Counted from the stretch's first letter, positions 34,175 through 44,706 are shown. The stretch: 64,000 nucleotides of DNA from JAZDFC01 sp043808235 (GCA_043808235.1 JAZDFC010000035.1:1-64000), one strand, 5' to 3'. Made by a program: numbers and translations. The notes: generated by a model not told the origin, from the sequence alone.

Positions 34175-35830
34175 CTATTTTGCAAGATTACCAAAGACAA
34201 ATACAGCAGTGGCGTTTAGGACAATTGAGGGTTCATTGCTTAGATAATCGTTTTTATCATCCCGATAGACGGCATCCTCGGTTTGAAAGTCAATAAATTT
34301 ATCAGCTCTGTCAAACTGGATTTTATAGTCATTGTAAGCTTTCTTTGAAATTGGTCCGGCTGATACAGCACCCGGAAGATTGTTTTGATTAAAATAACCA
34401 ACCTGATGATGAAAATTTTTCGTGTAATTATTACCTACTTTGGAAATAAAACATACTCCCCATTGATTTCTACCCAGGACAAAATCTCTTTGAAAAGTCT
34501 CCAGTTCTTTAAAAGACTCGTCTTTAGTTAATTTTTTCCAGAGAATGTTTTGCAATGCTATGCCTAAAAAAGTGTTATTCGTACCCCATGTATAAGAAGC
34601 GCCGCCGCCAAATAAATTTTTATCTTTTGTCTGATTGAAGGCTTCGAGACTATTCTTAATGTAATCAGCATATTTCAAATCGTATCTGGCAAGGCGATAG
34701 TGCGAAAAGGCATTGATGTCACCCCAACTCCACCAATAATCGGGTCCCGCGTCATCTGCATAACGTTTAGCATCATTAAGGTAATTTACTTTTCCCGTAG
34801 TGTTGAAAAGCTCTATTGCTCCTAGAGCTAATTTCCCCTGGAATTTATTATCAATGTATTTTCCTGTTCCACTTGAGTCAATATCCGGGACCTCATCTTT
34901 ATGAGAATAAAGTATAACGGCAGCATTTAAACATTTATTTGCAAACTCATCATAGTGAATTGTATTTTTCCAAATCCTTGCGGCAAGAGCCATAGTAGCT
35001 GAATAAATCCCAATCAAATTTTTACCAATCCCAACATAACCCGGACGATCAAATCCCAAAGGATCATTTTCAGGCAATCGCCACCCTACATCCTGATCAC
35101 GGCTGTCCTGTACCTGCGTAATCAACTTCTTTTCATCAATGTAAGAGCGCAGCATCCAATCGAGACCAATCTTTGCTTCTTCAAGAATATCGGGAACATT
35201 GTTTTGATTATTATCAAAAGAAAATTTTTCATTATTAAAATCGAAAGCGAAAAGTAATGTATATGTTGCTACTGCCGTGGTATTTAAAAATTTCACATAA
35301 TCACCTGCATCGTGCCAACCGCCCGTTACATCCACCTGCTGATTTATTGCAACTCCATCTTCAATAAGGGAAGTGGCGTCAGCTTTATGACAAACGTTAT
35401 GAAGAAGTGGTTCTGTGTAACCGCATCTTTGCACTTTGAAAAAAGACATTAGCGACTCTATCAATCCATTATAAACTTGATTGCTTATTTCGAAAGAGTA
35501 AGAATTTTTACTTTCGATAGATATATAGTACTTCCCGACAATTTTAAAATCACTAAAATCGATGCGATACGAATAAGGGAATTTTCCAAATTGACCGAGG
35601 TTAGAACCAACTACATTTTCATAAACAAAAGCGTTCCCGTTCGAATTTACCAATGAATATTTTCTGCCTTCCAATTCATTGGCTGACAGAATAACTGCAG
35701 ATTTAATATCACCCGGTAAAAATCCAAGTTGATTAACTCGAATAAATATTTCAGTTTTTGCGGCTAATTCGCAAGAAACCATTAAAAGGGACAATAGCAT
35801 AGTTGCATAAATATTCTTTGTGAACTTCAT
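34175..35830 (-). CDS. Glycoside hydrolase family 9 endoglucanase, lipoprotein
   Basis: Start taken at ATG 35830, which opens a lipoprotein signal (MKFTKNIYATMLLSLLMVSC, cysteine about 19); an upstream in-frame ATG at 35899 adds residues without signal character. A cellulase N-terminal Ig-like domain comes first (IFIRVNQLGFLPGDIKSAVI). The GH9 (alpha/alpha)6 barrel follows, with GGWHDAGDYVKF (nucleophile-side Asp pair), LGRNQWGVCFISKVG then FHHQ, and the proton-donor Glu in YLSNEPSIVLNA. GH9 enzymes cut beta-1,4-glucans. Next to a synthase and exporter it could trim the polymer as BcsZ does, or it may serve cellulose breakdown. Confidence 0.85.
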   Translation of the reverse strand: MKFTKNIYATMLLSLLMVSCELAAKTEIFIRVNQLGFLPGDIKSAVILSANELEGRKYSLVNSNGNAFVYENVVGSNLGQFGKFPYSYRIDFSDFKIVGKYYISIESKNSYSFEISNQVYNGLIESLMSFFKVQRCGYTEPLLHNVCHKADATSLIEDGVAINQQVDVTGGWHDAGDYVKFLNTTAVATYTLLFAFDFNNEKFSFDNNQNNVPDILEEAKIGLDWMLRSYIDEKKLITQVQDSRDQDVGWRLPENDPLGFDRPGYVGIGKNLIGIYSATMALAARIWKNTIHYDEFANKCLNAAVILYSHKDEVPDIDSSGTGKYIDNKFQGKLALGAIELFNTTGKVNYLNDAKRYADDAGPDYWWSWGDINAFSHYRLARYDLKYADYIKNSLEAFNQTKDKNLFGGGASYTWGTNNTFLGIALQNILWKKLTKDESFKELETFQRDFVLGRNQWGVCFISKVGNNYTKNFHHQVGYFNQNNLPGAVSAGPISKKAYNDYKIQFDRADKFIDFQTEDAVYRDDKNDYLSNEPSIVLNATAVFVFGNLAK

Positions 35831-35957
35831 TTCGACATCAAAATTAAGTGATAAATATTTTAGAAAATCAGTAAAAATAAATAGGCTGTTAACTATCACA
35901 GAACAACTTTTCTTGAGACATGATATAATTTACAATAAAATCCGCTGTACAAAAATG

Positions 35958-36590
35958 CTAAACTTCATCGTCTTTATCGGGATACGTAGTACCAAAAATG
36001 TAATCCCATGCCGGTTGACTAACACCAAATCCTAAAGTATCATGTTTATAATGATGAATCATGTGATGATCTTTTATCGCCTTCCAAAATTTACTCTTTA
36101 TATTAAAATGATGCACAGCGTAGTGAGTAATATCATAAAACAAATACCCGAGAATGAATCCCGCAAAAAAAGGCGCGACTAAAACATTTCCAATTATGTA
36201 GTGAAAAATAATATAAAAAAGTACAGCGATCGGGAGACTCACTGAAGGCGGCATTACGAGCCGCAGTGGATCTTTCGGATAATCATGATGGACTCCGTGA
36301 AAAATGAAATGCAGTTTTTTTCCAAATTCACTTGATGGCACATAATGAAAAACAAACCTATGTAGCGAGTATTCAACAAATGTCCAAATTATTAAACCCA
36401 CGATAAACAGGAATATCATGCTTTTAATAGGAATGTTAAGCTGAAACCATGTCCTGTATAGGAAAAAAATAATAACCGGGATATAGACAAATAACGGAAC
36501 AGTCCAGTGTATTTTGGAAAGTGATTCCAAAAAATCGCTTTCAAACATGCGAACTGTCTCAGGTTTATTCGAAATATATTTTTTTGTCAT
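35958..36590 (-). CDS. Fatty acid hydroxylase / sterol desaturase superfamily membrane protein
   Basis: A 210-residue protein with about four membrane helices and the histidine clusters of the di-iron hydroxylase superfamily: HRFVFH, HFIFHGVHHDYP, HYAVHHF and DHHMIHHYKHD. These bind two irons. The short form and motif spacing are closest to fatty acid 2-hydroxylases, which act on sphingolipid or other lipid acyl chains, so a membrane-lipid modification is likely. It lies between the GH9 gene (127 bp gap) and the epimerase gene (100 bp gap), same strand. A link to polysaccharide export is not shown. Confidence 0.83.
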   Translation of the reverse strand: MTKKYISNKPETVRMFESDFLESLSKIHWTVPLFVYIPVIIFFLYRTWFQLNIPIKSMIFLFIVGLIIWTFVEYSLHRFVFHYVPSSEFGKKLHFIFHGVHHDYPKDPLRLVMPPSVSLPIAVLFYIIFHYIIGNVLVAPFFAGFILGYLFYDITHYAVHHFNIKSKFWKAIKDHHMIHHYKHDTLGFGVSQPAWDYIFGTTYPDKDDEV

Positions 36591-36690
36591 GGATCCTTTC
36601 TTCCCAAGTCTCTATTGAAGAATATCGGGCTCAATATAATTATTTTCAAAAAAAATCTTGTCGGATGAAATCTTTACTATTTTCTCAAAA

Positions 36691-37728
36691 TCAATCAAAA
36701 TTCAGCAGTTCCGAGTTATTTTCTTCAACCCCAATTCCGGGTTTATAGTTCAATTTTATCTCGCCATTATTTGCTTTAATACCGATGAAAGGATCATTTT
36801 TAATTAACAAATTTCCATCGAGATCGATATAGTCAGCAAATTGGGTTAGCTGCGCGGCTGCTGAAATCCCGCAGGAGGTTTCAGTCATACATCCAATCAT
36901 AATTTTAAGTCCAAGGGATTTAGCTTTATTGCACATTCGTAATCCTTCAAGCAGACCAGTGGATTTCATCAGTTTAATATTAATCCCCGAGTAAATCCCC
37001 TGCACTTTTTCTAAATCTGAGAGCCGTTTTACAGCTTCATCTGCAATAATTGGAATCCGGCTGCGTTCGGAAAGATAAGCTGTTTCCTCCATCATATTTA
37101 TCGGCATTGGTTGTTCAATTAGAACAACTCCCCTCTTCGCAAGCCAGTCGATCATTTCGCATGCAAATATTTTGTCTTTCCAACCCCGGTTAACATCTAC
37201 ATAAATTGGTTTGTCGGTTACAGCTCTAATCGAATTAATAATTTCCTTATCGTAGTGGGAGCCTAATTTTATTTTTAAAATTTTGAACGATTCATAATTT
37301 TTTACCTTTTCTTGGATATTTTTTAGGTCATCAATCCCAAATGTAATTGATGTGAATAGATTTTTCGGCTGAGCTAATCCCATCATTTCATAGACTGGTT
37401 TATTTTGAATTTTTCCAGCAAGATCATGAAGGGCAATATCTATTGAGGTTTTTGCAGCGTTGTTGTTTGAATCAACGCTATCAACATATTCCATTATCGA
37501 GCTTATGTCGCAGGGATTGTTAAATTGAGAGAAATCGAGTTTGGATAAAAAGGCTACGACTGATTCATGACTCTCTCCCAAATATGGCGGCAGCGAGGCT
37601 TCGCCGTATCCGGTAATCCCTTCGAAAGTTATTTTTGTAAGAACGGCTGGAGTTGACTGCCTTGAAAAATTAGAAATTGTAAAAGTATCTTTTAATTCCA
37701 AAGTGATCGGACGGAATTTTAGCAACAT
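36691..37728 (-). CDS. Dipeptide epimerase (enolase superfamily, L-Ala-D/L-Glu epimerase type)
   Basis: Start taken at ATG 37728, which gives the usual N-terminus (LLKFRPITLELKDTFTIS); an ATG at 37800 adds 24 residues. The 345-residue protein has the capping domain and a beta-barrel with the family residues: KIKLG (KxK acid/base lysine), VDVNRG, IEQPM and IADEAV (three metal ligands), and INIKLMK (second catalytic lysine). A GCMTETSCG segment near the end is typical of dipeptide epimerases. They act in recycling of peptidoglycan peptides or related dipeptides. The substrate Ala-Glu is the common one but is not proved by sequence. Confidence 0.82.
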   Translation of the reverse strand: MLLKFRPITLELKDTFTISNFSRQSTPAVLTKITFEGITGYGEASLPPYLGESHESVVAFLSKLDFSQFNNPCDISSIMEYVDSVDSNNNAAKTSIDIALHDLAGKIQNKPVYEMMGLAQPKNLFTSITFGIDDLKNIQEKVKNYESFKILKIKLGSHYDKEIINSIRAVTDKPIYVDVNRGWKDKIFACEMIDWLAKRGVVLIEQPMPINMMEETAYLSERSRIPIIADEAVKRLSDLEKVQGIYSGINIKLMKSTGLLEGLRMCNKAKSLGLKIMIGCMTETSCGISAAAQLTQFADYIDLDGNLLIKNDPFIGIKANNGEIKLNYKPGIGVEENNSELLNFD

Positions 37729-37923
37729 ACAAATCTCATCTTCATAAGAAACTGTTTTTGCAAATTTGTATTTTATATTCGCAAATAGCAATGAAAGCAA
37801 TAGGCTGGAATAAGCAATTTAGTTCACCCCGAATTTTTAAAAATTTTATTGTTCTTTTGAATTTAACTCCTAAGTAATATCTTAGAATATCTTAATAAAA
37901 TTTTTCAAAGGGGAAAAACCGCT

Positions 37924-40563
37924 ATGCTGATAACTAAAATGCCGGATTTAATGGAAATCAAAAACGGATATATAAAATCGGAGAGTATATTTCGTAATGC
38001 ACAGCACTTAATCGATAACGATATGGTTACTTTAGTCTCTCAAAATGAAGACCAATTCAATTTTAAAGTTGAAGACAGATTTGATGATTTCACGGTAGAA
38101 TTGACGATAGATGAATCCGGTATAAATCATAACTGCAGTTGCGAATCTTACCTGGGCTGCTGTGTTCATGCAGCGGCAAGCCTCATTATGATTTATTTGA
38201 AGCATCAACAAAAGTCCGTGGGTACGGAAACTGCTGGCGAACCTTACAGCCGGAAGGATATGATCAAAAGAGTATTAATTGAGAGAAAAGAGAAAGCCGC
38301 AAAAGAAGAATTTAATATTACCTTCGGAGAAAATATTTTTGGAATACACAAAGTTAAATCGGCGTCGGGCAGGATTTACTAAATAACAATAAGAGATTTT
38401 AAAACCGATAACGGATATTGTTCGTGCCCGGATTTCAGAACGAACAAACTTGGTACATGTAAACATCTTATCTTTGTTTCGGAACAAATTAGAAAGGAAT
38501 ATCCGGTCGAGGAAATAATAAAAAAACAGAAATATCCATTCGTTGAGATATTTTGCGATCCTCATTATGATTACAACATCACATATTATAATAATCGTAA
38601 TTTGCCCACCCGTGTTGAATCTCTTATAAAAAAATATTTTTCCTTTGGCGAGTATGTTCTTCCCGAACAATACAATGAATTTTATAAATTTATTGACGAA
38701 GCTGAGACACATAAATCCTTTTTAATACGACCGGAAGTTATCGAGAAGATTGATGGGCATATTGAAAGTTTTTCTCTTCAACAATTAAGTAAAGAGTTCA
38801 AACCGGATTACTCTGTTGTAAAAGCAAAATTATTCGATTATCAAAAAGAAAGCATTTTATTTGCTCTATTCAAAGCAGGCAGTATAATTGCCGACGAGAT
38901 GGGACTTGGTAAAACTTTACAGGCAATTACGATCGCAATTCTTAAAAAAGAATTATTTAATTTCAAACGCACTCTTGTAATTTGCCCGGCTTCGCTAAAA
39001 TATCAGTGGAAAAAAGAAATCGAAAAGTTTTCTGATGAGAAAGCTCTTATTATCGAGGGGACCCGTGAATCGCGGCATTCGATTTATAAAAATTCCGAAA
39101 CATATTTTATAATTGCCAACTACGAAGCGGTAATGCGGGATGTAACTCTAATCCAAAATTATCCGCCGGATATGATAATTTTAGACGAAGCGCAGAAAAT
39201 TAAAAACTATGAAACAAAAACATCGCACGCAGTTAAATCAATTCCCCGTAAACATGCACTTGTAATAACAGGCACTCCGCTTGAAAATAATTTGCTCGAT
39301 TTATATTCGATAATGAATTTTATTAAACCAGAAATTCTAGCGCCGCAATGGGAATTCTCGATGAATCATTGTTATTTCGATAAATCAAAAAAGAATAGAA
39401 TCACCGGCTACTTCGATTTGCAGAAATTAAAAAAGAAATTGGAAGACTATATTATCCGGAGAGAAAAAGCTGATGTTTTAAAGGAACTCCCTGCTGTGCA
39501 GGAGGTTCATGTGCCGATAGTTTTAAGCGATGCACAAAAGGAAATTCACGCCGGACTTGCCCAATCGCTTTACCCTATCCTGCATAAAAAACATAAAACA
39601 ATATATGACATGCAGCGTATTCAAAGAATTTTAACAAGCATGAGAATGGTTTGCGATTCAACTTTTCTTATTGATAAAACCACGAACCAATCTCCGAAAC
39701 TCGAGGAACTTGAATCGATACTTTTCGAAAAGCTTGATATAATCAATCGCAAGAAAAAAGTAATAATCTTTTCCGAATGGAAAACGATGCTCGATCTAAT
39801 TAGTAAAATGCTTGGGCTGCATAATGTAATTCACGTTACTTTATCCGGCGATGTACCGGTAAACAAACGCGGCGCATTGATTGAAGAATTCGAAAAAAAT
39901 AGAGATTGTTTAATATTTCTTTCAACGGAAGCAGGCGGAACTGGACTTAATCTTCAATTTGCAGATACTGTAATTAATTTTGATCTGCCGTGGAATCCGG
40001 CAAAAAAGAATCAGCGCATTGGAAGGATCAATCGTCTCGGTCAGGAAAGTACGAAGTTAACTGCAATAAACTTAGTGGCAATTGACAGCATCGAACAAAA
40101 CATAGCAAACGGAATAGTATTGAAAGAAGAACTGTTTAATGCTGTATTGAACGAAGGCAATCTTACAGATGAAGTGGATTTTTCAGCAAAGGGACGAACA
40201 ACATTAATTGAACAGGTTGAGAAATTATTGAAACAGCCTGAATCGATTGGCAAGGATGAAGATAATGAGGGTATTGAAATTTCGGATAATATCTCGGCAT
40301 TGGAAATTGAAGAAACCGAAAATATTGATGGTATTATAACGGAAGATAATGAAAAACTTTTGGCAATTTCAGATAAGAAACCGGAAACTAAAATTGCATC
40401 GGCGCCGGAAGAAATTGAAGCGACGCTGAATCAGGGCATGCAATTTTTAAATGGAATATTTAAGATGGCAACCGGTAAAGAATTCATTACCGGTAGTGGA
40501 GCAATTAACGTAAACAAAGAGACCGGCGAGGTTGTATTCAAATTCAAACTTCCCGGTTTTTAA
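37924..40563 (+). pseudogene. SNF2-family helicase with SWIM zinc finger, interrupted by one in-frame TAA
   Basis: One continuous frame except for TAA at 38380-38382. The first part (152 residues, ATG 37924, AAAGGGG upstream) has a SWIM-like CSC-CVH cluster (HNCSCESYLGCCVHAAA). Directly after the stop the same frame continues ITIRDFKTDNGYCSCPDF, with a second SWIM motif CSC...CKH (GTCKHLIF). From about 38830 comes a full SNF2 ATPase: DEMGLGKTLQAIT, LDEAQKIKN, then the C-lobe LSTEAGGTGLNLQF and QRIGRINRLGQ. The TAA could derive from AAA (Lys) by one change. Without readthrough, the ATPase part would need a start such as TTG 38602 and lose the second SWIM finger. Confidence 0.8.
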
Positions 40564-40582
40564 TTTTATGGAATCCCTAAAA

Positions 40583-40611
40583 AAAAGGGCTGCCATTCCG
40601 ACAGCCCTTTT
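40583..40611 (+). terminator. Intrinsic terminator after the SNF2 gene
   Basis: Stem AAAAGGGCTG / CAGCCCTTTT with a 9-base loop, followed by TTTATTTATTTT. The left side is A-rich, so it may also stop transcripts from the right. Confidence 0.8.
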
Positions 40612-40636
40612 ATTTATTTTATATCTACTTGAATCG

Positions 40637-40726
40637 CTAGAAGTAAACTGCCTGGCACGCAATCAGCGCCAGAGCGACGGCTATAACTACTCCCGTTAAG
40701 AGGAGTGACGCAGATATGGTTCTCAT
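40637..40726 (-). CDS. 29-residue membrane or lipoprotein-like peptide
   Basis: ATG at 40726 preceded by a perfect AAGGAG and seven bases; stop TAG at 40637. The product is MRTISASLLL followed by TGVVIAVALALIAC and QAVYF: one hydrophobic helix with a cysteine at 24 after ALIA, which resembles a lipobox but leaves only five residues after it. It lies between the SNF2 terminator and the giant T9SS gene, on the minus strand. I do not recognise the family. The strong ribosome-binding site and lack of overlap with other genes argue that it is real. Confidence 0.55.
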   Translation of the reverse strand: MRTISASLLLTGVVIAVALALIACQAVYF

Positions 40727-40821
40727 TTTATACTCCTTGATTTTCATATTCATAATTTTCATTAACTAAAACAACTTACATAAAGACACGGCTGGTGTAA
40801 TTACATAGCTGTATCCTTTAC

Positions 40822-43800
40822 CTATTTCATAAGTATCATTTTCTTTGAAAACACATTTTCGCCCGATATTACACGATATATATATGTACCGGTTGATACT
40901 TTGTTACCAAAATTATCATCACCATTCCATACAACATCGTAAATGCCCGGGCTCTTTTCACTATTCAGCAATGTTTTTACTTCCTGCCCAAGCATGTTAA
41001 AGATTTTTATGGATACTATTCCGTTTTCAGGCAATTCAATTCTAATAGTTGTAGTAGGATTGAAGGGATTCGGATAGTTCTGTGCAACAGCAAATGCTTT
41101 AGGAATAACAGGAGTATTTTCAGCTGAAGTGATTAAATCACCAGTTCTAAAGTTCGCTCCGTTAGAGAATTTGGAAGCATCTCCACTTTCTATGCTGGAA
41201 CGTACTCTCCAGTAGTAAGTCTGATTGCTTTCCAAGTTTAATTTATAGTTCGAACTTGTTAATCCTTTTACGCTGACTGCATTAGACAGATCAGCACTTG
41301 TCGAAATTTCTAAGTCATAAGACAAAGAAGATTCAGACTGAGTTGGCAAGAACCAGGATAGAGTTGCCGTTTGCGATGAAAGCTTTACATTGTGGGCTGG
41401 GCTGCCTGCTATTGGAATCACCGGTCTGTTTCCAGCCGCTGTTACAAAGCTTTCTATTCCTGATCCGACAGTAATTACACCATCCGATGCAAATACCTGC
41501 CAGTAATATGTGGCGCCACTGACTAATACACCGTTTGGTACAGTAAAGTTATTAACATCAACTCCTGCAGCAAATGGCGCTGTAACTAAAACACTACCAG
41601 CGGGATCCCAATAAATTTCTACCGAGAAAGTTAATGGTGAATATCCGCTGTTTGTAAACCAATATAAAGTCGGCTCATTTGTATAAACGGTTGGACCGCC
41701 AATAGGATATGTTTGGATTGGCATAATATCGGTTACTGCTCCACCATAGGTATAGAAGTCCTCTGGTGCAGACCATGCCGACCATGTGGTACCGTTAAAT
41801 GCACGAACCGCCCAATTATAATGTGTACCAGGCAACAATCCCGCAAACGGGAAAAAGAAATTAGCAGTTGGGCCATAATTTGCAGTTGCTGTGAGAGCAC
41901 CCGCTCTAACTTCAATTTCAAATAAAACGGCACCCGGTGCATCGGTGTACCACCAACCGGTTGGATTAAGTGTCCATACAGTGGTCCCATCAATTGGATA
42001 CGTAAGTATAGGTGTGATATCTCCGTTTTGGCCGTAAGTTACAAAAGTTTCCGTATCCGACCATTCCGAATGATTTCCCATATATGTTGATCTAACTGCC
42101 CAGTAATAAGTCTGACCGGGTAGTAACGGTGCGCCCGGAGTAAAGTACATAAACGATGTGTGACCACTTGGTGCAGCTCCGTCAGGGAATCCACCAATTC
42201 CTGGATCGACTGTTGAATAAATAATATCAAATTCAACAGAACTTGCAGGACCATTTACATACCAATAAAATGTTGGCGCAAGAGTATATATGTCAATACC
42301 GCCGATTGGATATGATGGAACCGGTATACGAAGAAGTGAATTACCGACGGGACGGAAAAAGTTGAAATCCGACCAAACTGAAGTTTCACTTGTAACAATA
42401 TTTTTGGATCTTACACGCCATTTATAATCATTACCGGCAGAGAGCAATCCACCAGGTACAGTCAGATATAGATCTCCTGTTGTACCAAATCCGCCAACTG
42501 AAGCTGTAAGGATTTCTGTTGCGGTAAGTGGATCTTCATGCCAAATAAATAATTGCACGTCAAAAATTAAATTTGTTGCAGGCCCATTCAAATACCAATA
42601 TAAAGTTGGTGTTAATGTATAAATTTCGTTTGGAGCCGGTTGAACTCCCAACGGATATGATGGAATGGGTGGATATAGTCCGGGATCGCCAAAAGTATTG
42701 AAACACTCAATGGCTGAATATCCAGCTTTTGCACCACTTGATGCATAAGCTAAAATTCTCCAATAGTATAAAGTGCCCGGTAATAATCCTGCATAATCTA
42801 AGTAAGTATTAGTTAATCCGCTGGCTATCGTCGTTGGAGCAGCCATTGCCGGATCTGTATCAACTAATAGATCGAAAGTGACACCCGGATATGCCTGATT
42901 TAAAAACCACGAGAAATTTACGGATGCTGTGTACATAACTGCACATCCGGTTGGCCAACCCAGGAATGGTTCAATAATATCCACAGTAGTAAATCTATTA
43001 GCAACACTTTGGGTGGTCATGCATGCATTCGATGCTTCAACAACCCAGAAATATTCTGTGCTGTTAGCTAAAATACCAGGTTCTGCATAAGGTACAGTAA
43101 ATGTGGTAACATCTGCACCGAGCATTACCGAGGAATACACTAAATTAAGTAATCCAACATCGGAAAAGATTTTTACCTGGTAACCGGTTTCACCGGAAAT
43201 ATCATCCCATGTAAATGTCGGTTCGAGTGATACCCCCCCCTGATAATTTACAGGAGTAAGTAAGGTTGTTACATCAATAATGGTAGTGTAAGAGAATGTA
43301 GTAGACCATCCACCATCACACAATCCGTTATTCGCTCTAACACGCCAATAATAAACAGAGTTATAATCATATCTATCGAATGTAGTTAGGTATGATGTTG
43401 AACCCCAACCGGTATTCCAATTTTTTAAATTGGTAAACCCTGCATCAGTAGCAACCTGAATTTCGTAATTGGTGGCGCCAGGAACAGCCGACCAACTTAA
43501 AGTATTTCCAAGGGGTTGACATGTTGCAAGGTCAGCAGGAGAAACCAATGTTGGTACTCCAAGCAAATCAAAAGTCCATCTCGGCGACCATCCGGTCCAA
43601 TTACCCGGCGCTGCATTATCCTGAGCTCTGACAGCCCATTCAAATGTGGAACCCCATGATTGAACTAATGTAGGAGTAAAACTCTGGGTTGGACCAACTC
43701 CCGCAACTTCGACACTTGATTCAACAAGTGTACCGGCGAATGCGGGTGTCCAAATTTCAATATAATAATTTGTTGCGCCTTCAACAGTGTTCCATGTTAA

Positions 43801-44199
43801 AGTTGGATTCTCGCAGAGTGCGATGGTTGCATCGGCTGGACTAACAAGAGTTGGGGTCTCGATAGTCGTAAGTTTGCGTGTGGCACTATACGAGGACGTT
43901 AAATCAGATTTAACGTGCCAATAATAGTCTGTGCCGTCATCAAGAACCGGTGAAGTGACGACATACAACACAACATTACCAACATTTGCATTAAATACAA
44001 TATTGGTAAACGCTACGTCAGTAGCTACCTGCAACCTATACGAAGTAGCTCCAGGTTGAGCTAACCACGTAAAAGTAGGCGTTTTTGCAATACCTGTCGC
44101 ATTATCAACAGGCAGCACAGGCGCTGGCTGTGCAAGTATGGGCAAGGCCATAAATAGCAATATGGCAATGGCCCAAAGAAGAGGTTTGTTTTGTTTCAT
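40822..44199 (-). CDS. Giant T9SS cargo protein with about ten Fn3-like repeats
   Basis: A 1125-residue protein with a signal peptide ending near LAQPAPVLP. The body is a string of about ten domains of 90-105 residues, each with PxDxAT/PxNPTFxW openings, a central TFxWxxxxGATxYxLQVA-type strand and YYWRVRA closings. This is the Fn3/Ig-like spacer style seen in many Ignavibacteria surface proteins. The C-terminus is a type A T9SS domain (AQNYPNPFNPTTTI, then KIFNMLGQEVKTLLNSEK, TGTYIYRVISG). Proline-rich linkers (PIPSYPLG, PVPSYPIG, IQTYPIGG) recur between later repeats. Probably a long extracellular adhesin or fibre; ligand unknown. Confidence 0.82.
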   Translation of the reverse strand: MKQNKPLLWAIAILLFMALPILAQPAPVLPVDNATGIAKTPTFTWLAQPGATSYRLQVATDVAFTNIVFNANVGNVVLYVVTSPVLDDGTDYYWHVKSDLTSSYSATRKLTTIETPTLVSPADATIALCENPTLTWNTVEGATNYYIEIWTPAFAGTLVESSVEVAGVGPTQSFTPTLVQSWGSTFEWAVRAQDNAAPGNWTGWSPRWTFDLLGVPTLVSPADLATCQPLGNTLSWSAVPGATNYEIQVATDAGFTNLKNWNTGWGSTSYLTTFDRYDYNSVYYWRVRANNGLCDGGWSTTFSYTTIIDVTTLLTPVNYQGGVSLEPTFTWDDISGETGYQVKIFSDVGLLNLVYSSVMLGADVTTFTVPYAEPGILANSTEYFWVVEASNACMTTQSVANRFTTVDIIEPFLGWPTGCAVMYTASVNFSWFLNQAYPGVTFDLLVDTDPAMAAPTTIASGLTNTYLDYAGLLPGTLYYWRILAYASSGAKAGYSAIECFNTFGDPGLYPPIPSYPLGVQPAPNEIYTLTPTLYWYLNGPATNLIFDVQLFIWHEDPLTATEILTASVGGFGTTGDLYLTVPGGLLSAGNDYKWRVRSKNIVTSETSVWSDFNFFRPVGNSLLRIPVPSYPIGGIDIYTLAPTFYWYVNGPASSVEFDIIYSTVDPGIGGFPDGAAPSGHTSFMYFTPGAPLLPGQTYYWAVRSTYMGNHSEWSDTETFVTYGQNGDITPILTYPIDGTTVWTLNPTGWWYTDAPGAVLFEIEVRAGALTATANYGPTANFFFPFAGLLPGTHYNWAVRAFNGTTWSAWSAPEDFYTYGGAVTDIMPIQTYPIGGPTVYTNEPTLYWFTNSGYSPLTFSVEIYWDPAGSVLVTAPFAAGVDVNNFTVPNGVLVSGATYYWQVFASDGVITVGSGIESFVTAAGNRPVIPIAGSPAHNVKLSSQTATLSWFLPTQSESSLSYDLEISTSADLSNAVSVKGLTSSNYKLNLESNQTYYWRVRSSIESGDASKFSNGANFRTGDLITSAENTPVIPKAFAVAQNYPNPFNPTTTIRIELPENGIVSIKIFNMLGQEVKTLLNSEKSPGIYDVVWNGDDNFGNKVSTGTYIYRVISGENVFSKKMILMK

Positions 44200-44534
44200 A
44201 GAAGCACCCTCTAAGCAATTGATTGTTTAGTGATTTAACTCGGCTGATTATAAAATTTAAATTAGACTATTTGTCTGATTAAGTCAAGCACAATTTTTTC
44301 AATTGAAAAACATTTTTGAAAGAACAGAATCGGCTGATAAGTAAAAATTTTCATACGGCTATGTTAGAAAATTTTTTTAATGTCAATACAACAACAAATT
44401 GACATAAAGTAATTGGCTGGTGATGCTAAGATAACATATCCGAATAGTTCTGTCAAGCAAAATTTGTGTTAATTTTCGTACTGTATTTTATAGCACAAAA
44501 TTGAAGAGAGTGAGACCTATTTTTTCGCGAAATC

Positions 44535-44574
44535 TTTCTTTGCAAAAGCATGAAATTTTTCTTTGTAAAAGCAT
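44535..44574. repeat. Two 17-bp direct repeats, 23-bp period
   Basis: TTTCTTTGCAAAAGCAT at 44535-44551 and TTTCTTTGTAAAAGCAT at 44558-44574 differ by one base. The 23-bp step is about two turns of DNA, so the copies face the same side, as tandem regulator sites do. Confidence 0.5.
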
Positions 44575-44706
44575 CTTCATGCAAAAAATATGGGTATCGG
44601 TTTAAGAATTATTTTAAAGATGGATAAATATTGCCGAATTCTACATTCTTATGCAAAGTTAGGTTAAAAAAAACTTCTATCTCTTTTATTTATTTCCACC
44701 TGTCTA

